A DNA stretch of 64,000 nucleotides from contig NZ_MDDS01000068.1 in assembly GCF_001721295.1 (NCBI RefSeq), forward strand, positions 107,027 to 171,026. Reading direction: 5' to 3'. The notes beneath the pieces were generated by a model. That model saw only the letters and a program-made list of their open reading frames with translations, was not told the origin of the DNA and made no database searches. Numbering within the stretch: the stretch's first letter is position 1; each line of letters starts with the position of its first letter. Shown here one piece after another: positions 9,299 to 17,325 of this stretch. This DNA comes from Sphingomonas turrisvirgatae. GTDB lineage: Bacteria; Pseudomonadota; Alphaproteobacteria; Sphingomonadales; Sphingomonadaceae. The translations under genes were made by a program, and so were the position numbers.

Positions 9299-10288
9299 TC
9301 AGCCGTTGAACCGCCGACCCATGGCGAGTGGATCGTCCGCCCACTCCGGCAAGGCAGCGGGCGGGGCGGGTTGCGTTCGAAACGGCTCGATCAACGTGCG
9401 CGGCGCCTCGATCAACGCCATGCGCGCGGCCAGCAGCGGATGACGTTTCGCGAGCGTCGCCAGCACCTTGAGCAACATGCCCGGCCGCCGGCGATGGATC
9501 GCGCGCCGCACGACCCAGCGGGCATAGCGCGCGACGCCGATATCCAGCAGCGCGCGCTTGTCGGCGTGCCGCGCCGCCATTTCATCAACGACCATGAACC
9601 AGGATCGCAGCATGCGAGTAAGGTCGCTCGACATGTTGTCGGGCAGCTGGCGATAGCCGATATGGTGGCCGGGCGCGACGGCGAAGCGGTAATGCTCGGC
9701 GACCCGGCAATAGAACAGGATGTCCTCGCAGCCCTGCGCGCCGGCGTTGCGCAATGCGGGTTCGAAGCCACCGACCCGCTCGAACGCGTCGCGCCGGACC
9801 AGCGCTGCACTGCCGTTGCCGATGAAATTCTCGACGAACAGCGTGTCCAGGACCGTGCCCTCGATCGCCCGGCCGGGTTCGCGGTAGATGACGGTGTCCG
9901 CGCTGTCGATCATCACATACCAGCTATAGCACAGGCCGGCGTCCGGCCCGGCGGCGGCCAGCGCCGCGATCTGCCGCTCGGTCTTGTCCGGCGTCCACAA
10001 GTCGTCGGCATCGACAAAGGCGAGCCAGTCGGACTGCGCGAGCGAGGCGCCGTGATTGCGTGCCGCCGCCACACCGGCATTGGCCTGACGCATCACGCGA
10101 AAGCGCGGATCACCTGTCGCGAAGCGTTCGGCGATCGCGACGGTGTCGTCGGTCGACCCATCGTCGATCACGATGACTTCGAGCGCGCGATGCGTCTGCG
10201 CCGCGACGCTGCGCAGCGTGGCTTTGATCCATCGCGCCGCATTATAGGCCGGGATGATGACGCTGACGAGCTTGCCGCCGTCACTCAT
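9299..10288 (-). CDS. GT2 glycosyltransferase
   Basis: This 329-residue protein starts MSDGGKLVSVIIPAYNAARW, has VIDDGSTDDT as the nucleotide-binding loop and LAFVDADDLW as the DxD metal site. A C-terminal acidic patch (GCEDILFYCR) is shared with GT2 enzymes of the WcaA/EpsE kind. The frame is open further upstream, but the ATG at 10286-10288 gives the ATGA overlap with the preceding gene. Last gene of a three-gene minus-strand unit (acetyltransferase, GT2, GT2) that meets the fusion gene tail to tail with 9 bases between. Confidence 0.87.
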   Translation of the reverse strand: MSDGGKLVSVIIPAYNAARWIKATLRSVAAQTHRALEVIVIDDGSTDDTVAIAERFATGDPRFRVMRQANAGVAAARNHGASLAQSDWLAFVDADDLWTPDKTERQIAALAAAGPDAGLCYSWYVMIDSADTVIYREPGRAIEGTVLDTLFVENFIGNGSAALVRRDAFERVGGFEPALRNAGAQGCEDILFYCRVAEHYRFAVAPGHHIGYRQLPDNMSSDLTRMLRSWFMVVDEMAARHADKRALLDIGVARYARWVVRRAIHRRRPGMLLKVLATLAKRHPLLAARMALIEAPRTLIEPFRTQPAPPAALPEWADDPLAMGRRFNG

Positions 10289-11154
10289 CGACGGATGCCG
10301 GCCGCCAGTGACAGGCCGTCGGTGAACCGCCAGAACCTCAGCCGCGCCAGCGTGGCGAGGCCGCGCGCGCGCTCGCCGCGATCCGCCAGCGCCGGGCTGC
10401 GCAGCACGCACGGGGCATGCGCCGCAACCGAGAGCGGCAGTGCCAGCGTGTGCGCGAGCCATTTCAAGCGGCCGCCGCGCTTCTGCAGGGCGAGTTCGAA
10501 CATCTCGGCGTTCAGCCGCTGCCATTTCTTGCGGAGCGCCGCCCAGTCGGCACGGGGCGGATGCCCAGCCACGGCACGCTCGGCATAGCCAATGCGAAAG
10601 CCCGCTGCGCGCGCGCGCAGGCACCAGTCATAATCTTCCGATACCCCGACCTGGAATGGCCCGACGCGATCGAACACGGCGCGGGAGCAGAACAGGTTGG
10701 CGGTGACGGTGAAGCCCTTGTCGCGGACATAGCTTTCATTGTCGAACGCGAACACCGTCTCGAACGCCTCCGCGCCGCTGCGCGGGCCGTCATGTTCGGC
10801 GATCACCACCATGCGTCCGCCGGCAAAATCGCAGTCGTCGAGCGCTTGGATGCCCTCGGCCAGCCAGTCGCGCTCGGGCACGCAATCGGCGTCGGTAAAG
10901 GCGAGCAACGCACCCGATGACGCCGCAACGCCCGCGTTGCGCGCGGGGCCGGCACCCTTGTCGGCCGCGAGGACCAGCCGGGCGCGCCCGGCAATGACCC
11001 GCTCCACCGCCTCGCGACCGATCGGGCTCATATTGTCGGCGACGACGATCTCGAAATCCGACGCCGGCATGCTTTGCGCCGTCAGCGCGGCGAGGCAGCG
11101 GTCGAGACGCTTCAGATCGTCGTAATGCGGAACGATGACGGAGATGCGCGGCAT
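10285..11154 (-). CDS. GT2 glycosyltransferase
   Basis: 289 residues beginning [19 protein letters not shown]. It shows VVADNMSPIG as donor loop, GAGPARNAGVAAS, and FTDADCVPERDW as the metal site (DAD). A later VSEDYDWCLR provides the acidic acceptor motif. The chosen ATG at 11152-11154 overlaps the acetyltransferase stop by 4 bases; an upstream extension of the frame runs through that gene and is not coding. Likely an inverting transferase of the same glycan pathway; donor unknown. Confidence 0.87.
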   Translation of the reverse strand: MPRISVIVPHYDDLKRLDRCLAALTAQSMPASDFEIVVADNMSPIGREAVERVIAGRARLVLAADKGAGPARNAGVAASSGALLAFTDADCVPERDWLAEGIQALDDCDFAGGRMVVIAEHDGPRSGAEAFETVFAFDNESYVRDKGFTVTANLFCSRAVFDRVGPFQVGVSEDYDWCLRARAAGFRIGYAERAVAGHPPRADWAALRKKWQRLNAEMFELALQKRGGRLKWLAHTLALPLSVAAHAPCVLRSPALADRGERARGLATLARLRFWRFTDGLSLAAGIRR

Positions 11155-11786
11155 CAGGCGAGCGTCTTCGGGGCGCCCAGCGCCGCGCGCACGCGCGCTA
11201 CGGTCGGGTGGAAGACCAGGTCGGGATCGCGCTGCACCAGTTCGCGCAGGCCCGCGAGGTCGAGCGTCCACCATCGGCTGGCTTCCAAGGCGTCCTGCAA
11301 TTCGGGCGTGAACCGTTGACGCAGCACCTTCGCGGGATTGCCGGCCACGATGGCATAGCGCGGCACATCGCGGGTCACGATCGCGCCCGCGCCGATGATC
11401 GCGCCACGGCCGACCCGTCGGCACGACGGCACGATGATCGCGTTGTGGCCAATCCACACATCGTCCTCGATCACTTGCGGATCGTCATAGTGGATATCGG
11501 CCGGCACGACGCCAAACTTCCGCTCGTACAATGCGGGATGCGTGGAGATCGCGTCGAAGGGATGATTGATCGGAGCCGAGCGAACCGTCTTCGCGATCGA
11601 GCAGTATCGCCCGATCACCAGCGGCCCGGGCATTCGCCACTGATCGAAGCAGCCATAGCTGTACAGGCCGACGTCGATACGGTGCCGATCCCTGAACCAT
11701 CGGCGCAGGGCCTGATTTTCGAACTGATCGCGTTGCCAGCGCCAGAGCCTGCCGCGTTCGATCAGGCGTTTTGCAAGTCCGATCAT
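11154..11786 (-). CDS. hexapeptide-repeat acetyltransferase (CatB/XAT-like)
   Basis: The 210-residue protein has a left-handed beta-helix built from hexapeptide repeats ([45 protein letters not shown]) and ends the helix with [13 protein letters not shown]. The INHPFD segment supplies the catalytic His typical of xenobiotic/sugar O-acetyltransferases that use acetyl-CoA. It heads an operon with two GT2 genes, so a sugar residue of the polysaccharide is the probable acceptor. The 234 bases upstream of it should hold its promoter, but I see no clear boxes. Confidence 0.85.
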   Translation of the reverse strand: MIGLAKRLIERGRLWRWQRDQFENQALRRWFRDRHRIDVGLYSYGCFDQWRMPGPLVIGRYCSIAKTVRSAPINHPFDAISTHPALYERKFGVVPADIHYDDPQVIEDDVWIGHNAIIVPSCRRVGRGAIIGAGAIVTRDVPRYAIVAGNPAKVLRQRFTPELQDALEASRWWTLDLAGLRELVQRDPDLVFHPTVARVRAALGAPKTLA

Positions 11787-12020
11787 CGCGACCCCCGTGA
11801 GACGGCAAGCAGCGATCGGGATCGTCCGCCTGCTGCAACTGCGAACGCCTTAAGCCGCAACCGACAAGACGGCAATATTGGGCGCGCGACGAACTTGCCG
11901 ACCTGCAGGTGGCGGAGCACTCGTCCCAACTTGTCTGAAGAAAGCAGCTGGCATTTGGCCGAGGAGGGGGTGGGTCCGGCTCAGACTGATTCGACTGTGA
12001 GTCGGACCCACAGCTTACGC

Positions 12021-14389
12021 CTAACTCGCCTCCAGCGCCCCGGCCGCGAACGCCCCACCGCGCGCCACGCCGGCACGATCTGTGTCCAGGTTCGCCACAC
12101 TCGCCACCCCGATCAGCGGTGAACCGCTGGCCGGGCGATAGTCGCCACCGCCGGTGTCGCTGCCCATGCGGCTGCGGTCGTCGGTGAATTTGGGCCAGGC
12201 ATTGCCCTGATTGATCGCGGCCGAGGGGTTGATCACCGCGCCGATGCCAAAGCCATCCGGCTGGAAGTTGCCATTGTCCAGCCGACGACCATGCACGTTC
12301 CCTTCCATGTTGCAGCCGACCACGAACCAGAGGTTGTCGGTCAGCCACGGGCCATAGCCATAAGGTGCGACTGCCCCGGTCAGGCTTGGGTAGTTCGGCA
12401 CGCCGTTCGCCGCACAGGTGGTATCGTCGAAGAAAGCGTCATGCTTGGTCGGCATCAGTCGAAATAGTTGTTGGCCACCCGGCAATCCCTGTGAACGTTG
12501 TGCGAGGTGAGGTCAGGCGGATCGTTGTAGAGCGTGTTGGTGCGCTCGCCGATAAAGGTGTTTCCCTCGATCAGGCCATGCGTCATCCGATCCAGCGAGT
12601 TTTCCGCGATGTCCCACATCGGTTCCGTGCTGGCTCCGATCCGCTCCATTACATTGTTGACGACCATCGGCCGCACGATCTGCACCGCGCCGCCAGAACT
12701 TAGGCCCGCCCAGCTGATCGCCCCCGCCGTCACGCTGCGCACCAGGTTACCGACCGCGACCCAATCGGCCTGGCTGTTTGCGTCCCCGCCGGCGTTCAAT
12801 GGCGAAAGGCCCGCCCGGCGCTGCTGCTGACGATCGGCAGCGCCACAATGCCGCGCGGTGTCGAGCAGGAGCGGACCAGCGCGAACTTCTGGTTCGAACC
12901 GGACTGGCTCCAGGTAATGGCCCGAGAGGCTCGATCCAATCGCGCTGTTCGTCGCGTAGGTGAAGGCGGTCGAGCTGCTGTTGAGGAACGCAGCGGACGC
13001 GCCCTGCCCGGACTTCGCCTCGACCTGCACATTGTTCAGCCAGTAATAGGTGGCGTTCGAGAGGATCACGCCGCCGACGTTCAGCCGGCAATTGTGGATC
13101 GCGAGATGACTGGCGCCTGCGTTGAGCGAGGTCGCCGCCGTTTCGAGGATACAGTTGGCGCGCGGGTTGGGATCGTCGGGATCTCCCAGGATGATCGGCC
13201 AGCACTCGGTTGCGGTGAGCCCCGTCGTGGGCGCGACAGTGCCCATCGACGTCGTTCCCGGCGGAAGGACGATGAACGCGCCATCCGTCATGCGCGTAAG
13301 CGCCGCTTGCCCGTTCGCTGCGGCGGCGCCCCGATTGGCGAGATACAAGGCCTGCACCGCGACCCCCGCATTGACCGGCTTGCTTGTCGCAGCGACGGCC
13401 TTTGCCGCAGCCAGCTACCCCTGCACCATTGCCGCGCTGGCGGTAGCGGTGCCGTTCACCGGATCGCAAACCACCCAGGCGGCGGGATAGCGCGTACCCG
13501 CCGGGTCATAGGCCATGACCAGCGGCGCGTCGGCGGTGTTGACAAAGCTGCCCGCCGCCGTGGATTGGCCGCTGCCGGAGGTGCGCGACGGCCCCACCCA
13601 CGGGACCAGCGTCTTGTGGACCGTGATCAGCCCCGCATTCAGGTCCGATGGATCGATGTCCGCGCCCCAGCACCGCACGCTGTCGCTATAGGCGGTCGAG
13701 GTGGAAAGGCCCGTCGCCCATACCGTCTTCGTCGTGGTACCGGCGGTCACGTCAAACCGCGCCGCCGCGAGGCCCGACTTGCCCTCCGGATTGATGCTGC
13801 CCGCCATCACATCGACACGGAAGCTTCCCGTCACGCGGTGCTTGGGCGGCGTCAGCCAGCGTCCGCCGATTACCGGAGCGGCAGCGAGCGCGGAGTTGTT
13901 GGTCACCGCGATGCCGCTCTGCGCTGACGCACCCGTTCGCCACCCTGCCGCAAGCGACAGCGTGCAGGCGTCACCGACATAAACCTTGCGCGACAGACGC
14001 AGGCGAACCGTACGGGTGCCGTCGCCATGGTCCGTGTAGTCCAGCACCATATTGTTGGTTCGATCGTGCTGCTGGGAACGATCGGCGTCGTCCGCCACGG
14101 TTTCAGACCAATGATCGGACGCGCGCGGGAGGGGGTGGCGACAGCCTGTCCGCCGTGGCGATCGAAGCCGGCACTGACGGTAGTCAACCGGACGCCTGAC
14201 ATCGTCGTCGTCGGCCCATCGAAGCCATAGGCCGACCAGCTTCCCATGCCGAATCCGGACAATCGAAGCGTCAGCACCGTGCCGTCGGGCGATATCGCGG
14301 CCGATCGAACCGGACCCGGTGTTGGAGGGGCCACGGCACCGGCGGATGGCCGACCTCGCCCCCTGACCATAGGAAAAGCCGCGCATCAT
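12021..14389 (-). pseudogene. decayed beta-helix surface/spike protein (GhsB-like), several frameshifts and an in-frame stop
   Basis: Read in sequence, the pieces make one protein of about 780 residues. It has an N-terminal beta-rich part (PDGTVLTLRLSGFGMG; VRLRLSRKVYVGD) and a pectate-lyase-like beta-helix (ATYYWLNNVQVEAK; GLIEGNTFIGERTN). The frame is broken at four or more places. An extra G lies in a G run near 14356, the frame is restored between about 14050 and 14090, a TAG stands at 13415-13417 in the same frame as the downstream piece, and a G is missing near 12467 (NYFD, stop, then MPTKHD). A further pair of shifts may lie near 12780-12900. The start overlaps the upstream spike-base remnant (GCATGATG). 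In Rhodobacter capsulatus such a pair forms gene transfer agent head spikes that bind capsule; that relation is inferred here. Confidence 0.65.
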
Positions 14390-14646
14390 GCGTAACCGCT
14401 CACGGGAACGTTGGTGCCGGTCACGCGGACATGCGTCGCGCGAACGTCGATCCGCTCACCATCCTTGACCGGGTGCGCGACATCGATGCTCCCCTCGATC
14501 GTGCGCAGCGGATGACGCCATCCGCCCCGGCACGCAGCGCCTTGGTGATGAAGGGGAGAGGATTGGTGTCGTGCGGCGTCACGACGAAACAGCGGCGAGC
14601 CGGGAGCCAGCGGCGAGTCGGCACTGTTGATGAATGGGTCACTCAT
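14386..14646 (-). pseudogene. spike-base protein remnant (RCAP_rcc01079 family), two compensating indels
   Basis: The nominal 86-residue frame begins MSDPFINSADSPLAP and ends DVRATHVRVTGTNVPVSGYA. The middle third makes sense only in another frame: RRCFVVTPHDTNPLPFITKA then LRAGADGVIR. One extra C in the CCC near 14599 and one missing C near 14506 would explain both shifts. The repaired protein matches the small spike-base family found next to beta-helix spike proteins in alphaproteobacterial gene transfer agents and prophages. A plausible ribosome site (GAGAGGAT) precedes the ATG. The net frame is kept, so an altered protein could still be made. Sequencing error in C runs is an alternative. 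Confidence 0.6.
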
Positions 14647-14822
14647 GGGATCATCCTCTCAAACCACGGAATGTGGCCTCGAATGTTCTATCTTTGTTCT
14701 TATCGTGTATGAAAGTGTTTTCGCTCACTCGCGAAGTCTGCAATCCAGTGTGAGAAGGGTCTTAACCATGATATGCGATCGAGGGGCGGTCGATCTGGCG
14801 TGACCCATTGAAAAGCTGCTCC

Positions 14823-16526
14823 ATGAAATCAAACCGCAATACCGCAACGTCGCCGCTGGACATGATTCGCGGTCAGATCAAATCAGCCATGATCGGCGTG
14901 ACCGCAGCCAGCGCGCTGCTCAATATCCTACTGCTGGCCGGCTCGATCTATATGATGCTGGTCTATGATCTGGTCATTCCCGGGCGCAGTGAGGCAACGC
15001 TGGCTGGTCTGCTGTTCCTGGTCATCGCGGCCTATTCGTTTCAGGCCGTCCTTGAAGTGATTCGCGGTCGTGTGCTCGTCCACATGGCGGGCAGCGTGAA
15101 CAGCGCGCTTGAGGATCAGGTCCACGGCGCCGTCGTCAACGCGGCCCGACGCTTGCCGGAAGCAGATGCCAATCAGCCGGTGCGCGATCTCGACCAGATC
15201 CGCGGTTTCCTTGCCGGGGCAGGGCCAACCGCGTTCGTCGATCTGCCATGGGTGTTGTTCTTCGTCGCGATCCTGTTCCTGCTCCATCCGTGGATCGGCG
15301 TCACCGTCCTGGTCGGCGCGGCGGTGCTGGTGGCGCTGACCTTCCTGACCGACCGGATCACGCGGCCTGGGATGGAGCAGCTGCTGGGCCTCGCGCGGAC
15401 TCGGCAGGAGGTGGTCGATACGAGCCGCCGGCATGCCGAAGCGTTATACGCGATGGGGATGGAACATCGCCTGCGCGACATGTGGCGCAGGGCGAATCAC
15501 GACTATCTTGCCGTCCACACCCGGATCAGCGCCAGCGGCGCGACCCTGGGCAGCGTCGGCAAAGTGTCGCGGATGTTACTGCAATCGATCGTGCTGAGCG
15601 TCGGTGCCGTCCTGGTGATCGAAAACAAGGCGAGCGCCGGCGTCATCTTTGCCAGCTCGATCCTCTCTTCGCGCGCACTGGCGCCGATCGAACTGGTGAT
15701 TGCCAATTGGCGCGGCTATGTCTCGGCACGCAAAAGCTGGGAGCGCCTGAAACAGGCGTTCGCGCATTTCGAGCAGCCCGCGCCGGTCCAGCCGCTACCC
15801 CTGCCACGTTCCGCCATGTCGGCTGAGGTGCTGTCGCTGACGGCGGCCGGCGGTAAAGTGGCGATCGTACAGAATGTATCGCTGCTGATCTTCGCTGGCG
15901 AAGCGGTCGCCATCATGGGGCCCAGCGGCTCGGGTAAATCGACGCTGATGCGTGGGCTGGCGGGCATCCTGCCGGCCGCGTCGGGCAGCGTGCGCCTTGA
16001 CGGGGCGGAACTCGACCAGTGGCCGCGTGACGTTCTGGGACGGAGCATCGGCTATCTGCCGCAGAATGTGGAGCTGCTGCACGGCACGGTGGCCGAGAAC
16101 ATCGCACGCTTTCAGCCCGACGCCGACATGGCTGATGTGATCCATGCCGCCAAACAGGCTGGCGTGCATGACATGATCCAGCATTTCCCTGACGGGTATA
16201 ACAGCGATGTCGGACCCGATGGCCGGTTCTTCTCGGCGGGGCAGCGACAGCGGATTGCGCTGGCGCGCGCGCTTTTCGGTGATCCCTTTCTGATCCTGTT
16301 GGACGAACCCAACTCCAATCTCGACGATATCGGCGAAGCGGCACTGATCGAGGCGATTCGCGCCGCGAAGGCGCGCGGCGCGATCGTCATCGCGGTCGCC
16401 CACCGCCCGGCGATACTTCAGGCGATCGACAATATCCTGCTGCTCAATGCCGGTCGCGCCCAAGCCTATGAACGCAAGGACCGGATTCTTCAGGCGGCGC
16501 AGGGGCACGCGGTCATCGCGAGCTAG
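14823..16526 (+). CDS. type I secretion ABC exporter (permease-ATPase, PrtD type)
   Basis: This 567-residue half-transporter has an N-terminal membrane domain of about six helices (SALLNILLLAGSIYMMLVYD) and a C-terminal ATPase. The ATPase motifs are intact: Walker A GPSGSGKST near 366, signature FSAGQRQRIAL, Walker B LILLDEPNS near 492 and switch His in AVAHRPA near 525. It lacks the N-terminal peptidase-like domain of HlyB, as PrtD/RsaD/AprD proteins do. I chose the ATG at 14823 over an upstream TTG. It precedes the RTX gene and probably works with the HlyD adaptor at 19078. An outer-membrane TolC partner is not in the window. Confidence 0.9.
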   Translation: MKSNRNTATSPLDMIRGQIKSAMIGVTAASALLNILLLAGSIYMMLVYDLVIPGRSEATLAGLLFLVIAAYSFQAVLEVIRGRVLVHMAGSVNSALEDQVHGAVVNAARRLPEADANQPVRDLDQIRGFLAGAGPTAFVDLPWVLFFVAILFLLHPWIGVTVLVGAAVLVALTFLTDRITRPGMEQLLGLARTRQEVVDTSRRHAEALYAMGMEHRLRDMWRRANHDYLAVHTRISASGATLGSVGKVSRMLLQSIVLSVGAVLVIENKASAGVIFASSILSSRALAPIELVIANWRGYVSARKSWERLKQAFAHFEQPAPVQPLPLPRSAMSAEVLSLTAAGGKVAIVQNVSLLIFAGEAVAIMGPSGSGKSTLMRGLAGILPAASGSVRLDGAELDQWPRDVLGRSIGYLPQNVELLHGTVAENIARFQPDADMADVIHAAKQAGVHDMIQHFPDGYNSDVGPDGRFFSAGQRQRIALARALFGDPFLILLDEPNSNLDDIGEAALIEAIRAAKARGAIVIAVAHRPAILQAIDNILLLNAGRAQAYERKDRILQAAQGHAVIAS

Positions 16527-16674
16527 TCCTTGCGGGCATTGTCCCTAACCGGGACGTAACTTTTTCGTCGGCTACGGACCTAAAAGCTTAATAAAGTATT
16601 TATGAGCGCGACGGGCCGTGTTACGTGCGGGCTCAGTCGAGTCTCTATGTAACGACCTTTTTAGGGGAATCCTG

Positions 16675-17196
16675 ATGGACTATGTAAGCGGCGGCGCCGG
16701 TTCGAATGACATTCGTGCAACTGCGGGCGGTACCATGCTGGCCGGTAACGCTGGCAGCGACGTTCTGCGCGGCGGCAAGGGCGACGATATCCTGATCGGC
16801 GGCGCGGGCGACGATGCTCTGTATGGCGGCGCCGGTGGTGACCAGTTCCGCTTCTTCGGCAACCAGATCGAAGGCGCTTCGGACACGGATCGTCTGTACG
16901 ACCTCAACTTCGCTGACGGCGACACGCTCGTCTTCGGTGCATTCGGTGGCTTGTTCGAGGACGCAGCTGGCGTCAACGCATTCAACAATGGCGATGCGGC
17001 GATCATCAGCAGCTGGGATGGCCTTGCCAACGCCTTCGAAGCGGCTGGCGCACGTGCCACCTATTCGGGCAATGCAGCGCTCGACCTGCTGTTCATCACG
17101 TTCGACAACGGCGCTGGCCAGACTCAGACGCTGCGCATCAGCAACGGCTATTCGGCGTTCGTGTCCGCGCTCGACGGCGGCCCGGTTCCGGTCTGA
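16675..17196 (+). CDS. small RTX calcium-binding protein, likely type I secretion substrate
   Basis: 173 residues from an ATG preceded by AGGGGA. Residues about 20-55 hold tandem nonapeptide-type repeats (GNAGSDVLRGGKGDDILIGG, then AGDDALYGGAGGDQFRF) that bind calcium after export. The rest (about 60-173) is an uncharged, Ala/Gly/Asn-rich C-terminal domain with no enzymatic motif, ending SALDGGPVPV. No Sec signal is present, as expected for a C-terminal type I signal. It lies between two exporter genes and is followed at once by a strong terminator, so it may be expressed more highly than its neighbours. It could be a cell-surface or matrix protein. Confidence 0.85.
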   Translation: MDYVSGGAGSNDIRATAGGTMLAGNAGSDVLRGGKGDDILIGGAGDDALYGGAGGDQFRFFGNQIEGASDTDRLYDLNFADGDTLVFGAFGGLFEDAAGVNAFNNGDAAIISSWDGLANAFEAAGARATYSGNAALDLLFITFDNGAGQTQTLRISNGYSAFVSALDGGPVPV

Positions 17197-17222
17197 TCTT
17201 TCGATCCGATCGTATCACGATG

Positions 17223-17252
17223 AAAAGGGCACCGTTCGCGGTGCCCTTTTTT
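17223..17252 (+). terminator. Rho-independent terminator after the RTX gene
   Basis: A perfect 12-bp stem (AAAAGGGCACCG / CGGTGCCCTTTT) closed by a TTCG tetraloop is followed by a T run. It begins 26 bases after the RTX stop. Its strength suggests the RTX transcript ends here and that the second ABC gene at 17326 has its own promoter or depends on read-through. Confidence 0.92.
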
Positions 17253-17325
17253 GTTGATCGGCGATGATTTCTGACTCGTTAAGGCAATTGGTGTAGCGGT
17301 CGCCGTTACGCCAACAGGATTCACG

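Noticed and set aside
9299..10624. Longer 441-residue version of the GT2 gene
   Set aside because: The first 112 residues are Arg/Ala-rich out-of-frame sequence of the upstream GT2 gene; the ATG at 10288 gives a normal GT2 N-terminus.
12021..13357. Two separate small genes downstream of the TAG
   Set aside because: The pieces continue one beta-helix protein once one base is restored near 12467; the apparent TGATG restart has no ribosome site.
16541..16560. GTCCC/GGGAC hairpin after the first exporter gene
   Set aside because: Only 5 bp of stem and the T run starts 5 bases after it; too weak to call a terminator.
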